Source: Lineus longissimus (Eukaryota > Nemertea > Pilidiophora > Heteronemertea > Lineidae). Taken from it: 64,000 nt of DNA. The number at the start of each line of letters is the position of its first letter. Positions within the stretch are counted from its first letter, which is position 1. Of this stretch, positions 44,213 through 55,688 are shown one piece after another. The notes beneath the pieces were generated by a model that saw nothing but the letters and a program-made list of their open reading frames with translations, did not search any database and was not told where the DNA came from. The stretch spans positions 11,169,501 to 11,233,500 of the forward strand of contig NC_088310.1 of the NCBI RefSeq assembly GCF_910592395.1, in the 5' to 3' direction. Both the position numbers and the translations under genes were made by a program.

Positions 44213-46275
44213 GAGACAAGACCACAATTGATTTTTTAAGCCTTTTAGCAGTTAAATTGTCAATGTTTGACCGCGACGCATCAAAGAACGCGTGGTGTTG
44301 TGAATCTGAAATTTAGATTATGTTATTCCGGACAGTCGGGCAAGTAAATGGTGAAAAATTAAATGGTGATTGACCACGGAAATTTTTTGATAATCGACAT
44401 ATTAGACAGACTTTGATATTTCCACTCTTTTCAGCCAACTGGCAGAAAAACCTCAAAACACGCCCCCTATTACCCAATTAACAAAATTCGAAATTAATTT
44501 TTTCATCAAATAATTTCTTTATATCTGTAGACTTGCCACAACAAATATTTTTTCAATACCTCTCCAAATATGTACTTGAGAGTTAAAAACTGTTCTGGCG
44601 ATCAACGAATTGACAAGATGACGATAAGAACTATGCCAGAGGTTAATTACTTTATGAAGAGGACTCTATATCTATATGGTACAAGCTATCATAAGATACC
44701 TACAATTCACTACAGCTGTAAATGCTTCAGCCTAGAGCCAGCGGCTCCGTACTAGTTTTACACACGATTGCGGTGTCTCTTCTCCGGCATCTACAACAGG
44801 CTATCCTCCGTCTCGTGTTCGATTGCAGACTTTGGTATTCCAGCCCGGAACGTCAGTAGAAGGGCGTAGTAGATTATACATATATATCAAATTATCTTCC
44901 CACCAAGGGGAATATATCAATACAAGTTTTTTCCGCTAAGGGATATATACTAAAATGCTTCTCACAACTCAAAGCGTGCTACAACACAAACAGTCTGTAA
45001 CATTGACTCAGGCTGACTGAAGCAACCTGACCGCTAGCTAGGACTATATAAATGACTTCGACTCAACCGGTTCTGCCCAGATGGCAACAGACTAGTCCTA
45101 ACTAGCCGGCAGGTCGTAACAATAAACTAGCCAGTAAATTAAGAATACTATACCGCCACGGGTATTCTATAAACGGGGAGGGACGTCAACAGCAAGGCCT
45201 CGTCCTTCTCGATCTCTGCAGGGCGGATTCGTCCAAATCGTCAACACGGCTTCTGGCGTAAGCGGAGAGACAGTGATGGAATCACACCCACTGGCTTCTA
45301 ACAATATAACTATCAAACAGTCACCTGAAGTCAACATACACAGATTAAAACCGTGGGTTAACACAACATCTTTTTAGTCCCAAAATACAACTGGGTTTTA
45401 TATAATGGTTTTCCAGAAATCCGTTCGCACGGTCTATAATTTTTAAAGTCTATATAACAGGTTCGAGTATGTCCAATAACACCAATGGACTAAAATACTA
45501 AACGATAACGATTCATTCTAACCGAGAATCAACAACATTACAGCCCATTCATCGAAAATAGGCCTAAAAGAGTGGAGTGGAAAGTTGCTCAGGTCGACCT
45601 GATCTACGCGAGCCTATTCGAAGCACCTGGTCCGCAAAGACCAGAATGCACCTTCAAACATTAATACACCCCCCTTTTAGACCCCTTCTCAAACTATAGA
45701 AAACCATGTCAATTAAATGCACAGATAGCTATACATTAGCGAGAGGAAGACACAAACTGGTGATACGTTTACAAACACAGCACGATACACACGGTCAGTG
45801 CATCGGCCGTATACAAATGTACGTAAAGCGTGAAAGGCTTCACACCGGTAAAATTATGGCATTTTCCATTCTATCGGTAAAGTACGGCGTGAATCAATCA
45901 TAAAAACGTTACCACCATTTCAACGCTGCTTCAACCATTTCAACCATCTCGCTACGAACTTCTGGGCGTTGTCTTCTATAGAATAGTACAGAACCGGCGG
46001 CGATCCTCACTCAATCGCGGACGGAGTCGAAGTGCTGTCTTGAACACACGTGCCCATGGGTGTTACCTAAGTCTCGCCAACATCTCGCAAAATCTCGGTA
46101 AACAATTTTTTGGCGCGGAAATAATAATACAATAACGGGGTCAAACCGGGTCAAGGGAGAAGTCAGCTGATCGCAATAACAAACGATCACTGATCGTCAC
46201 AACAAAAACATGCACTCGTCTAATTGATAGGCCTCGACCCTCCAACCTATGAATATTCATTAGTGGTCTTGTCTC
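44213..46275 (+). repeat. 443-bp family monomer split by an LTR
   Basis: The monomer starts at 44213, is interrupted at 44591-46204 and resumes to 46275. The insertion point lies in the TTAAAAAC run that follows CTTGAGAG. Confidence 0.88.
44591..46204 (+). mobile_element. Solo LTR, copy 1
   Basis: 1614 bp starting TGTTCTGGCGATCA and ending TGATCGTCACAACA, that is TG...CA with imperfect short inverted ends, flanked by the 5-bp duplication AAAAC (44586-44590 and 46205-46209). A TATA-like CTATATAAATG lies near 45043, as expected inside an LTR. No gag or pol frame is present. The family (Gypsy or BEL) cannot be told from the LTR alone. The short open frames inside it are not supported as genes. 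Confidence 0.8.
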
Positions 46276-46279
46276 ATTT

Positions 46280-48341
46280 GAAACAAGACCACAATTGATT
46301 TTTTAAGCCTTTTAGCAGTTAAATTGTCAATGTTTGACCGCGACGCATCAAAGAACGCGTGGTGTTGTGAATCTGAAATTTAGATTATGTTATTCCGGAC
46401 AGTAGGGCAAGTAAATGGTGAAAAATTAAATGGTGATTGACCACGGAAATTTTTTTTAATCGACAAATTAGACAGACTTTGATATTTCCACTCTTTTCAG
46501 CCAACTGGCAGAAAAAACTCAAAACACGCCCCCTATTACCCAATTAGCAAAATTCGAAATTAATTTTTTCATCAAATAATTTCTTTATATCTGTAGACTT
46601 GCCACAACAAATATTTTTTCAATACCTCTCCAAATATGTACTTGAGAGTTAAAAACTGTTCTGGCGATCAACGAATTGACAAGATGACGATAAGAACTAT
46701 GCCAGAGGTTAATTACTTTATGAAGAGGACTCTATATCTATATGGTACAAGCTATCATAAGATACCTACAATTCACTACAGCTGTAAATGCTTCAGCCTA
46801 GAGCCAGCGGCTCCGTACTAGTTTTACACACGATTGCGGTGTCTCTTCTCCGGCATCTACAACAGGCTATCCTCCGTCTCGTGTTCGATTGCAGACTTCG
46901 GTATTCCAGCCCGGAACGTCAGTAGAAGGGCGTAGTAGATTATACATATATATCAAATTATCTTCCCACCAAGGGGAATATATCAATACAAGTTTTTTCC
47001 GCTAAGGGATATATACTAAAATGCTTCTCACAACTCAAAGCGTGCTACAACACAAACAGTCTGTAACATTGACTCAGGCTGACTGAAGCAACCTGACCGC
47101 TAGCTAGGACTATATAAATGACTTCGACTCAACCGGTTCTGCCCAGATGGCAACAGACTAGTCCTAACTAGCCGGCAGGTCGTAACAATAAACTAGCCAG
47201 TAAATTAAGAATACTATACCGCCACGGGTATTCTATAAACGGGGAGGGACGTCAACAGCAAGGCCTCGTCCTTCTCGATCTCTGCAGGGCGGATTCGTCC
47301 AAATCGTCAACACGGCTTCTGGCGTAAGCGGAGAGACAGTGATGGAATCACACCCACTGGCTTCTAACAATATAACTATCAAACAGTCACCTGAAGTCAA
47401 CATACACAGATTAAAACCGTGGGTTAACACAACATCTTTTTAGTCCCAAAATACAACTGGGTTTTATATAATGGTTTTCCAGAAATCCGTTCGCACGGTC
47501 TATAATTTTTAAAGTCTATATAACAGGTTCGAGTATGTCCAATAACACCAATGGACTAAAATACTAAACGATAACGATTCATTCTAACCGAGAATCAACA
47601 ACATTACAGCCCATTCATCGAAAATAGGCCTAAAAGAGTGGAGTGGAAAGTTGCTCAGGTCGACCTGATCTACGCGAGCCTATTCGAAGCACCTGGTCCG
47701 CAAAGACCAGAATGCACCTTCAAACATTAATACACCCCCCTTTTAGACCCCTTCTCAAACTATAGAAAACCATGTCAATTAAATGCACAGATAGCTATAC
47801 ATTAGCGAGAGGAAGACACAAACTGGTGATACGTTTACAAACACAGCACGATACACACGGTCAGTGCATCGGCCGTATACAAATGTACGTAAAGCGTGAA
47901 AGGCTTCACACCGGTAAAATTATGGCATTTTCCATTCTATCGGTAAAGTACGGCGTGAATCAATCATAAAAACGTTACCACCATTTCAACGCTGCTTCAA
48001 CCATTTCAACCATCTCGCTACGAACTTCTGGGCGTTGTCTTCTATAGAATAGTACAGAACCGGCGGCGATCCTCACTCAATCGCGGACGGAGTCGAAGTG
48101 CTGTCTTGAACACACGTGCCCATGGGTGTTACCTAAGTCTCGCCAACATCTCGCAAAATCTCGGTAAACAATTTTTTGGCGCGGAAATAATAATACAATA
48201 ACGGGGTCAAACCGGGTCAAGGGAGAAGTCAGCTGATCGCAATAACAAACGATCACTGATCGTCACAACAAAAACATGCACTCGTCTAATTGATAGGCCT
48301 CGACCCTCCAACCTATGAATATTCATTAGTGGTCTTGTCTC
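46280..48341 (+). repeat. 443-bp family monomer split by an LTR (tandem copy)
   Basis: Repeats the arrangement at 44213-46275 with a period of 2066 bp. The monomer part before the LTR is 46280-46656 and the part after is 48271-48341. Confidence 0.88.
46657..48270 (+). mobile_element. Solo LTR, copy 2
   Basis: Same length as the LTR at 44591-46204, with at least one difference (T/C near 44833/46899). It has the same AAAAC flanks at the same monomer position, so it arose by tandem duplication of monomer plus LTR rather than by a second insertion. Confidence 0.82.
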
Positions 48342-48345
48342 ATTT

Positions 48346-48786
48346 GAGACAAGACCACAATTGATTTTTTAAGCCTTTTAGCAGTTAAATTGTCAATGTT
48401 TGACCGCGACGCATCAAAGAACGCGTGGTGTTGTGAATCTGAAATTTAGATTATGTTATTCCGGACAGTAGGGCAAGTAAATGGTGAAAAATAAAATGGT
48501 GATTGACCACGGAAATTTTTTTTAATCGACAAATTAGACAGACTTTGATATTTCCACTCTTTTCAGCCAACTGGCAGAAAAAACTCAAAACACGCCCCCT
48601 ATTACCCAATTAGCAAAATTCGAAATTAATCTTTTCATCAAATAATTTCTTTATATCTGTAGACTTGCCACAACAAATATTTTTTCAATACCTCTCCAAA
48701 TATGTACTTGAGAGTAAAAAACATGCACTCGTCTAATAGATAGGCCTGGCCTCCAACCTATGAATATTCATTAGTGGTCTTGTCTC
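48346..48786 (+). repeat. 443-bp family monomer, last of array
   Basis: Complete monomer, directly followed by block B copy 2. In block B copy 1 the adjoining monomer (14395-14847) is in the opposite orientation. Confidence 0.88.
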
Positions 48787-48967
48787 ATTTTTCCTTCAGA
48801 GATGGGCGCCGCCATCTTGCATGCTGGCGTCAGTGACGTCGATTTTGATTGGTGGATGATGCGCGCATGGAAGTGACCATTTGAACAGGACATCTGATTG
48901 GTTGATCGCGGAAGTGGGAGGTGGCTCGGCAATTTTCGTGACGAAGAGATTACTTGGAGCTCTCCAG

Positions 48968-49173
48968 TTGATGTCATCTCCACAAAGTTGTTATTAATTC
49001 CAAAACCACCAAGATATTCGACGTATGACACCCTCAGTGACACTCTTACTTATGATCCACACCTACGAAGCCAAAAGTTGCAAGAATTCGACGCATTTCC
49101 GAGGCCCAATTTTGAAACAAAAATCGCCTCCTATTCAGCGGCCACAACGCGCATTATAGTATCGATGTTGTAA
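48968..49173 (+). other. Conserved peptide segment, copy 3 of 3
   Basis: The best preserved of the three: an open frame from 48898 carries EEITWSSPVDVISTKLL, PRYSTYDTLSDTLTYD and RSQKLQEFDAFPRPNFETKI and runs on to 49173. No start or splice context was recognised. Confidence 0.45.
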
Positions 49174-49560
49174 GACGCGTTTTGCTCTGTACACACTACG
49201 CAACATTTTTGCAACATTTGTTGCAACTGGAAATGTTGTAAAAATGTTGCTAATATTTTAGCCTTAAGATACAATCTATTGCAACAACACCCGAAAAAGC
49301 ATAAGGTATGCCTACTATTAAGTAATATAAATGAGAATTATTCTTGTGCATAATCATGAACTGATCGAAACCAGATGGTCCCAGCTGTACTACCTCCCTT
49401 ATTGAATATCCTTTAATACCCAAGTAGAATATTCCAATAAAAATCGCACCTGGACTCATCCCGGTAATTGCATGGTTATATTCATGTAAATGTGGTCTAA
49501 TCCATAGTAATGCGTGAAACCTTCGTAATCTACAGATTGAAACAACTGAACATCTGGGGC

Positions 49561-50000
49561 CAATTCCATAAAAGCATTCTAACTTAGTATGTTACTAGGC
49601 CTTAGCAAGATTCCAAATGCTCAGTTGGTTGCTTGTTAGCAAGCAACTTAATTGTATTCCATAAAACCATTCTAAGAACCATTCTTACTAGTTGCTTGCT
49701 AAACATTGGCTGGAATGGTGTGTTCATTACGAAACCACAAAACCACATTGGTCAATTTCATTTCACAATGGGGAAAGGGTTCAATTCAGGACATGGCGTT
49801 AGGCCTAAGCATTTGGTGTGTATTCATAATAGGGCCTGTAGAGCAGACGCTTCAAAATGGCAACTGCAAAAGTTGTTCAAGCTGGAAAGAGGCAAAGGAA
49901 GCCTAACTACTCGGCCCAGGAAAACCTTTTTCCTGCTGAGTGCTACGAAGAGTTTAAGGATATCATAGACGCACCACACAGGGATGCCAATATCAACGCG
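49561..50000 (+). mobile_element. Harbinger 5' remnant
   Basis: Starts with the same end (GGCCAATTCCATAAAAGC) and runs collinear with 15675-16117, then breaks at AATATCAACGCG and joins sequence matching 20151. The right half, nuclease and right end are missing, so the element was present before the deletion. Confidence 0.85.
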
Positions 50001-50006
50001 TTCTGA
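49857..50006 (+). pseudogene. Truncated Harbinger Myb/SANT-like ORF
   Basis: Starts MATAKVVQAGKRQRK like the gene at 15974, differs at a few residues (LFPAECYEEF for LFLAKCYEEF) and stops after 49 residues where the 4-kb deletion joins unrelated DNA. Only the first part of the Myb-like domain remains. Confidence 0.85.
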
Positions 50007-51400
50007 AGCTGGTAAAGTTGTCACGTTTTCTGTTTATACATGAAGGTCCAAGTATCAAAAGCGCATCAGTGACATAGTTGAGAATTTTATCATTCCAACG
50101 ATATGCAGTTTTATGAATATAATGTATCTCATGTCCCTAAAATCACACTTTATAATGATGGGCCGCTGTCAGAAATTGACCAGGCCCGTTTACAGGATAT
50201 TCCAAGAAAATCCCTCCCTAACGAGACCTGATGTGGTCGCGATGTGAACAGATGACATCGCCGTCAACTAAAAAATTACGTCATACTTGACGTCTTTGCA
50301 TCACGAGAGGGTTTTTTGTTAAAAACATGACAAAAATCACCTTTTAATTGTCATTTCTTAGATATTTATGGGGATGTGTGATATATGATGAATAGAAAAC
50401 CGACTTTGTGACTGGTCCTTGTCACCAGCTCAGCACTCGGTGATTTTAAAGCTGGTAAAAAAATACCGATTACAAAAAGATCTGACACGAAATTTGAAAG
50501 ACGTAAAACTATGTCAGAAAATAAGTTACACAACAAGAACATACCTTGGGAACTATACAGAAGGGATAGTGTAACATACGGCTTGCAATTCTATCATAAA
50601 TGGTTCACACATCCTTATACATGTATACTAATAATACTCGGGTTTCGCACGCCAAACGTCCACTGCAGCAAGCCAGTGTTCAAGCCCACGACGGAAGTAA
50701 GTTTCTTGATTGATTGACCAGCAGCATCAATGGCAATAGTGGCTTGAAGACTAAAATTTCCCCCATTACCGGCCTAGAAATGTGCACTATGTAAAGATCT
50801 GGCTGGACGTTGGGAGTGAGAAACTGGAGTATTTGGAATGCTCGTATTATCTTAATTCATCCTAGTCGTGAGGTTTCATCAAAGTGCGCAACGAGCATTG
50901 TTCGTGGATCACTTAACAAGTTAATGTCCAGCTGTGCTTTGATTTACGTTTATCGTGTTGTGACACCCCATATATTGTTTAGTTTATGTTTTTTGACACC
51001 CTGTAGTAGTATAGTTGGCATAGGTGGCAGCACTGGTTGGGTGAGAGTGAACTTGCAAGATGGAGGACAGCTAGAATACATGGTTCAATTCAAGACGAGT
51101 TTAATTTGATGAGAAAAGTTGTTGATTTACACCAAGAGTTAAGAGTTTGATTTATTCATACAGTCCCAACAATACAACGTTGAATAAGGCCGTATTAGAC
51201 CCTGTGTTTGGTATGGGTTGTGTGTTGTGTGCCTCGCTTGGTGAATGTTTGCATTAGGGTACCGATCTAGTAGGGAAGGATACTTGTGATGGTAACGTTT
51301 CGTGTAGGCGTGATTCTCTCTGACATCATTCTTGGGTTACCTGTTTCTGTTGCGGCCCCCGGCACTAGTCCGGGAGGAAAGTATTTTATATTCCATGGCT
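50001..51400. promoter_or_regulatory. Upstream region of acyltransferase-like gene, copy 2
   Basis: Matches 20151-21562. It probably includes the promoter and 5' non-coding exon of the gene at 52134, but no element was pinned down. Confidence 0.35.
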
Positions 51401-51489
51401 GCCTGAGAGACTTGGAAGCCCCTCGCTCAGTTTAGCTCTGACTTTACAGTCTCCTAGGTGCTATCTAGAGGGGCTTCAGTCTCTCAGGC
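51401..51489 (+). ncRNA. Candidate hairpin, copy 2
   Basis: Identical to 21563-21651, both arms and loop. Confidence 0.4.
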
Positions 51490-51617
51490 CTATTCGCCCG
51501 TTGGTTAAATTTAGACGAACGTGTCTTGTAAAATTCACTTCGCGATGATTGAGTATTGGGAGAGTGTTGGGAGTGTATTGAGGAAAATAGTCAGTCATCT
51601 AAAGGTTTGGAGGGTAC

Positions 51618-51963
51618 TACTCCTAGTACATAGGAAAGAGGGGAGTTGACGAATGCCATTTCTCCTCCCAATACTCTATCGTCAAAGTGAAATGGGAGAT
51701 GTACAGTGTCACTTGGAAACCCCTAGGGTCACGAGTGACATTGCGCAGCGACTCGTCGATTCCTTCGATTATCCTCCGATTTCCGACATGCCTGGATCGA
51801 CCCTTTGCAGGATGCTATCGACTGTACTGCATGTCAAGATCGAGGACCTCTGGAGGCTAACCTCACCAAAGGTTAGGTGTCTACTGACCATCTGGCGTCA
51901 AATATTCAGGACGGGTCTCCTTAAGACGCCAGTTCTTGGAGACAATAGTCCGCCTTCATCTTA
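51618..51963. other. 346-bp segment present only in block B copy 2
   Basis: Replaces the short TACTAAAAGTTAAAAG seen at copy 1 (about 21777). It holds an ATG-started 103-codon open frame at 51653-51964 (MPFLLPILYRQSEMGD..., ending SPPSS) with no recognised family. It could be an insertion here or a deletion in copy 1. No terminal repeats or target duplication were recognised. Confidence 0.45.
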
Positions 51964-52133
51964 AAGGTTGAATCCAAACAATTTAGTGAGTGCATGTTAT
52001 TCGTGTTATCAGGCAGTATTAGGCTACGATCTTTTTGTGGTCTTTATCGTGGAACAAGCAGAAGATATTCAGTGTGAATCTTTTTACTAAGTTTTCAATT
52101 GAATTGTACATGTATTTTCAGGACCGCTGCAGA

Positions 52134-53678
52134 ATGCTTCGTTTGATATCCACAGTCGTAGGCAGTTCCAAACCTCTCACAAGATGGGCTCCACTCGGGC
52201 TACAGGCTAACGCGAAACTGCCTGTTACACTTACTAGACCTCCCACTCGGCCCGTTCGCCTCTTCGCAAGCTTCATCGGCAATGATGACAATGTACGTTA
52301 CAGCAGGTTGGAACCTAGAATTGAACGGAAACTAGGGGAATATGAAGATTTCTTCTTTGAAACGGGACGTGACAAGGGATGGGCCCAGATCATGATGTTA
52401 GTGTCGGTTCAATCGGAGAAGGAGTTGTCCTCAGAGAACATTAGTAGAGCCTTTGCGAACTTACAGAGACGACACGCAGCCCTGCGCATGGCTGTCATTT
52501 TGAAGGATGGAAAAAACCACTTCGCAGAAGTTCCCGATGCACCCGACTTGGAGATTCTCCAAACCAGTGATAGCAAAGCCATAATGGCCAGCGAAGAACA
52601 AACGGGGTTCGACTTCGGGCAGTTGCTTTGGAGATGCAAGATCCTGCAACCTGAAAAATCCGAACAAGGATTTCTCTACCCGTTCATCTTCGTCATACAA
52701 GCCTGTTTGACTGACGGTACCGCAATTCATAGCGGTCTGTACCCCAGTCTTCAGGACTATTTGGAAGCATCCTTTGAGCAGAAAGAAGACCTTGACATAG
52801 AAAGTCTGCCTCTCCTGCCTCCTCGCGAGCATCTTTTAGATCAGTTCGAATCTATCCTAGACCAGGAGGGAGCTGGACAAGGACAACATACTCAAATCGA
52901 AAATGAAATAAATCAAGCGGCCCTTGCGGCTAAATTCTGTGAGTTGCATAAGCCTAGTAACCCACAAAATTGTTCCGGAGTGGTCGATTTTGTTTTCGAT
53001 CAGAAGCAAGTGTCACAACTTGAAAGGGCAGTGGCGCAGCAAAATGTATCAATGAATTCGGCCTGCGCTGCTGCCCATGCGATGGCTGTATACATGTTCT
53101 TGACGGATTTAGGGGCGGATTTAGGGACGATGTCTCTGCCATCCCAGTACGTTGTCGAGCTCAGGCGCTACGCGACACCAAGGTTCCACGCAACGCATTC
53201 TGGTGCCTACGTAGCCCTTGCTATAAACAACATAAAGCTCAATGCAGAAATGGTCGCAAGTGAAAACAGAAGTGGGGTACTCTGGAAGCTCGCTGCCTCA
53301 ATCAAGAAAGAAACAAGGGAACGCTTAGCCGAAAACGAACCACTGTTAGAGGTTAAGGCGTTCCTAGGAGATTATAAACGGTTCCAGTCCGACCGGAACG
53401 CGTATTACCGCGAATGTGATCCATGCCCTGAACTGTTCTACACATCCAATTTAGGACATATACCCGTAAATTGCGGGCAGGGAAAAGTTACCATAAAAAA
53501 AATCCAGCTTTTGAAGGGCGCTAGGGAACCGGCGGCATTTGGTCACAACATCACGAGCCTTAACGGTCAGCTCCAGTGGGAGATCTCGTACAATAAGACG
53601 ATTGTGAGCGATGAACTGGCGGAAACATACTTGTCACTGGTAAAGGGCGAATTTGAGCGATTCCTAATAGAACAGTAG
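52134..53678 (+). CDS. Condensation/alcohol-acetyltransferase-like protein, mitochondrial-type leader, copy 2
   Basis: 514 residues from the ATG at 52134, again 13 bp after the acceptor TATTTTCAG. Same layout as 21959-23497: basic leader, KLGEYEDFF, RRHAALR, QACLTDG in place of HHxxxDG, and SNLGH near the C-terminus. Residues 1-229 differ from copy 1 at a single site (Arg22 to Gly). After that about 24 residues differ, plus a two-residue Gly-Gln gain near 248 from a duplicated GGACAA. No stop or frameshift, so both copies look expressible. Substrate and partners unknown. Confidence 0.8.
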   Translation: MLRLISTVVGSSKPLTRWAPLGLQANAKLPVTLTRPPTRPVRLFASFIGNDDNVRYSRLEPRIERKLGEYEDFFFETGRDKGWAQIMMLVSVQSEKELSSENISRAFANLQRRHAALRMAVILKDGKNHFAEVPDAPDLEILQTSDSKAIMASEEQTGFDFGQLLWRCKILQPEKSEQGFLYPFIFVIQACLTDGTAIHSGLYPSLQDYLEASFEQKEDLDIESLPLLPPREHLLDQFESILDQEGAGQGQHTQIENEINQAALAAKFCELHKPSNPQNCSGVVDFVFDQKQVSQLERAVAQQNVSMNSACAAAHAMAVYMFLTDLGADLGTMSLPSQYVVELRRYATPRFHATHSGAYVALAINNIKLNAEMVASENRSGVLWKLAASIKKETRERLAENEPLLEVKAFLGDYKRFQSDRNAYYRECDPCPELFYTSNLGHIPVNCGQGKVTIKKIQLLKGAREPAAFGHNITSLNGQLQWEISYNKTIVSDELAETYLSLVKGEFERFLIEQ

Positions 53679-53855
53679 TGCTGTTACCGATGTGATCGTG
53701 GAAACGGGTTCGATTTCAAGTTAATGTTATATACATGTTTATAACTGGTGGTAGTGGTTGGGGAAGCGCTGCATTGGGCCCAAGTTGTATTTCTGCTTCA
53801 CGTTAGCCAAGTGGTGTCATATCGCGTGGTACGCCAGGCAAGTGTTTAGTTCATA

Positions 53856-54586
53856 CAGGGTGTTAATTTTTTTTTACTTTTTGAAATCTTAATAACTTTT
53901 TTATCAATTATAGTATGCAGAAAGCAACTTCCGATATGGAAAGTAGAGGCTATAAGAATTTTTTTTTTGGGGGGGGGCGGGGGTATAATGCGCATTGTAG
54001 TGACAAGTCGGTGTTATGCAATGGACCTCTGAAAAAGATAGGCAATTTCTGAAACAGCAGGTAGATTTTCCACTGGCGACCCCCTAATACATTGCAAGAC
54101 GGCATTCTGGAAAAGACGGCATGGGGGGCTGAGTTCAGCTTCTCCCTGAAGTTGGCCCTGTTCCGGACCATACGGAATTGTTGACATAATTACGGAGCAA
54201 TTGGCCTGAAGTGCGATTATGTACCCCATATTCTCCAGAACACACTCTGAGTGTTAGAGTTGAATAGACTCCGGTTTAAAAAATGAAATCACTACAAAAA
54301 TCCGTTGCTCAGCAGAATATGGCATCTTGTCACCGTGAATACCTTAGGGATTATGTCATTTGCCGTATTGCAAGACTTTTGAGTGATTGGTGACTTATGA
54401 AATATCTTCCCTTCATATTGCATGGCACTGTACATTTGTTGTTTACTGACGATCCTGCCCTGGTTGAATAAAATGACATGTAAATTGGATGGCTTGTTAG
54501 GCAATTACTATTGGACCGTTTCATGAAGGTGTTTTTCTAACAAAATTCTCAAAGCCTCTATTTTCCATATCCAACGGTGTGTCCCT
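53856..54586. mobile_element. Possible mariner-type MITE, copy 2
   Basis: Counterpart of 23680-24382, with a longer G-run near 53970 and a short replacement near 54300-54340. Non-coding. Confidence 0.5.
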
Positions 54587-54615
54587 ATATCATTGTTCTA
54601 AAGTTTTAAAGTTAA

Positions 54616-55095
54616 AGGTCACCTGCAACACTTTCTAACTAAGGGAAAAAAGAATAGGGCATAAGATAACAAACACAGTGGTGAAAACCGCATAAATATC
54701 GAACTACCCATCTTCAAGTTATGGCAGGTAGAACATTCAAACATTCCAGGTGGTGCAGGAAGAACAAACTGATGATGTACATTGTGCTGTACTGAAATAA
54801 AGCTTTTATAGTTTCATGCCTATATTTTGAAATTGTACATTTAAACATGTTCATGAAAAGCTCATACCTGTGACAAGGTAATTAGAATATAAGCATGAAA
54901 CTATCAAAACTCTTTTTTCAGTACAGCACAATCTACATCATTAATTTGTTCTTCCTGCACCACCGGGAATGTTTGCATTACATACTGCTATATCTTTAAG
55001 ATGAGTAGTTTGATTTTTATGCGCTTGTGTTTCTTATGTTATCCCTATTATTTACCCCAAGTTTAAAATTTTAATAGAAGCGTTTCAGGTCACCT
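54616..55095. mobile_element. piggyBac-type snapback MITE
   Basis: 480 bp flanked by TTAA on both sides (54612-54615 and 55096-55099). Ends are AGGTCACCTGCAAC and its near complement. Most of the element folds on itself: segments such as GAAGAACAAA...GATGTACATTGTGCTGTACTGA in the left half pair with the right half. Block B copy 1 holds the empty site, a single TTAA at 24409-24412, which shows recent precise insertion. No coding capacity. Confidence 0.88.
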
Positions 55096-55227
55096 TTAAG
55101 ATTTAAAAAAGTTAAAGTATTTTTTAACATCCTGCAGTTTAGTCTATTTATTTCCTGTATACATATTTATTTCTTGTATACATACATATACATAACTTAT
55201 AAATACAGACATAAAAATAAAATCTCG

Positions 55228-55685
55228 GTTGCCGCAACAATAATTTGTCTCCCCTTCTTGCATATGGAACAATAGCGAGGATTTAGCACCATCCCCACTC
55301 CCACTGAAACACCGAGAGCGAAAAGTAGCCACCAAAATGGACGACCGCGATTTAAATGATTTTATGGATGGTTTCCACTCCTGGAAAACCATCACACGTG
55401 GCGAATGGAATCAGCATCTTTAATCTATTTTGCTCTAATATCATGAATATTGAAGTCGTATTCCTATTCGTAAGAAATTGGCACGGATAGGAAAACTTCT
55501 TCGATATTTGCGGTTTATGCGCGCAATCGATATAAGACGCCAAATCCTCTTCGCATTATGACAGTGTTTTGTGGGAAATGTTCCCTTTAAGGATTGGCCG
55601 GTCGTGCTTGCCCTGGTCTGAAACTGACCAAACCACGATCAGGAATGGAACTTACAATGGTAACCATGGCCTATCCTGAATGGGC
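55228..55685. other. Intergenic, nothing recognised
   Basis: Follows the end of block B copy 2. No supported gene. Confidence 0.45.
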
Positions 55686-55688
55686 TTA

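Larger units (their letters stand above)
48787..55227. repeat. Duplicated block B (copy 2)
   Basis: Collinear with 14848-24534, with a 4-kb deletion at 50000/50001 and gains at 51618-51963 and 54616-55095. The order of blocks (A then B) and the orientation are the same as in copy 1. Confidence 0.9.

Noticed and set aside
44570-47969. Paired small frames repeated with 2066-bp spacing
   Set aside because: They lie inside the LTR copies and are duplicated with them; no gag, pol or env motif.
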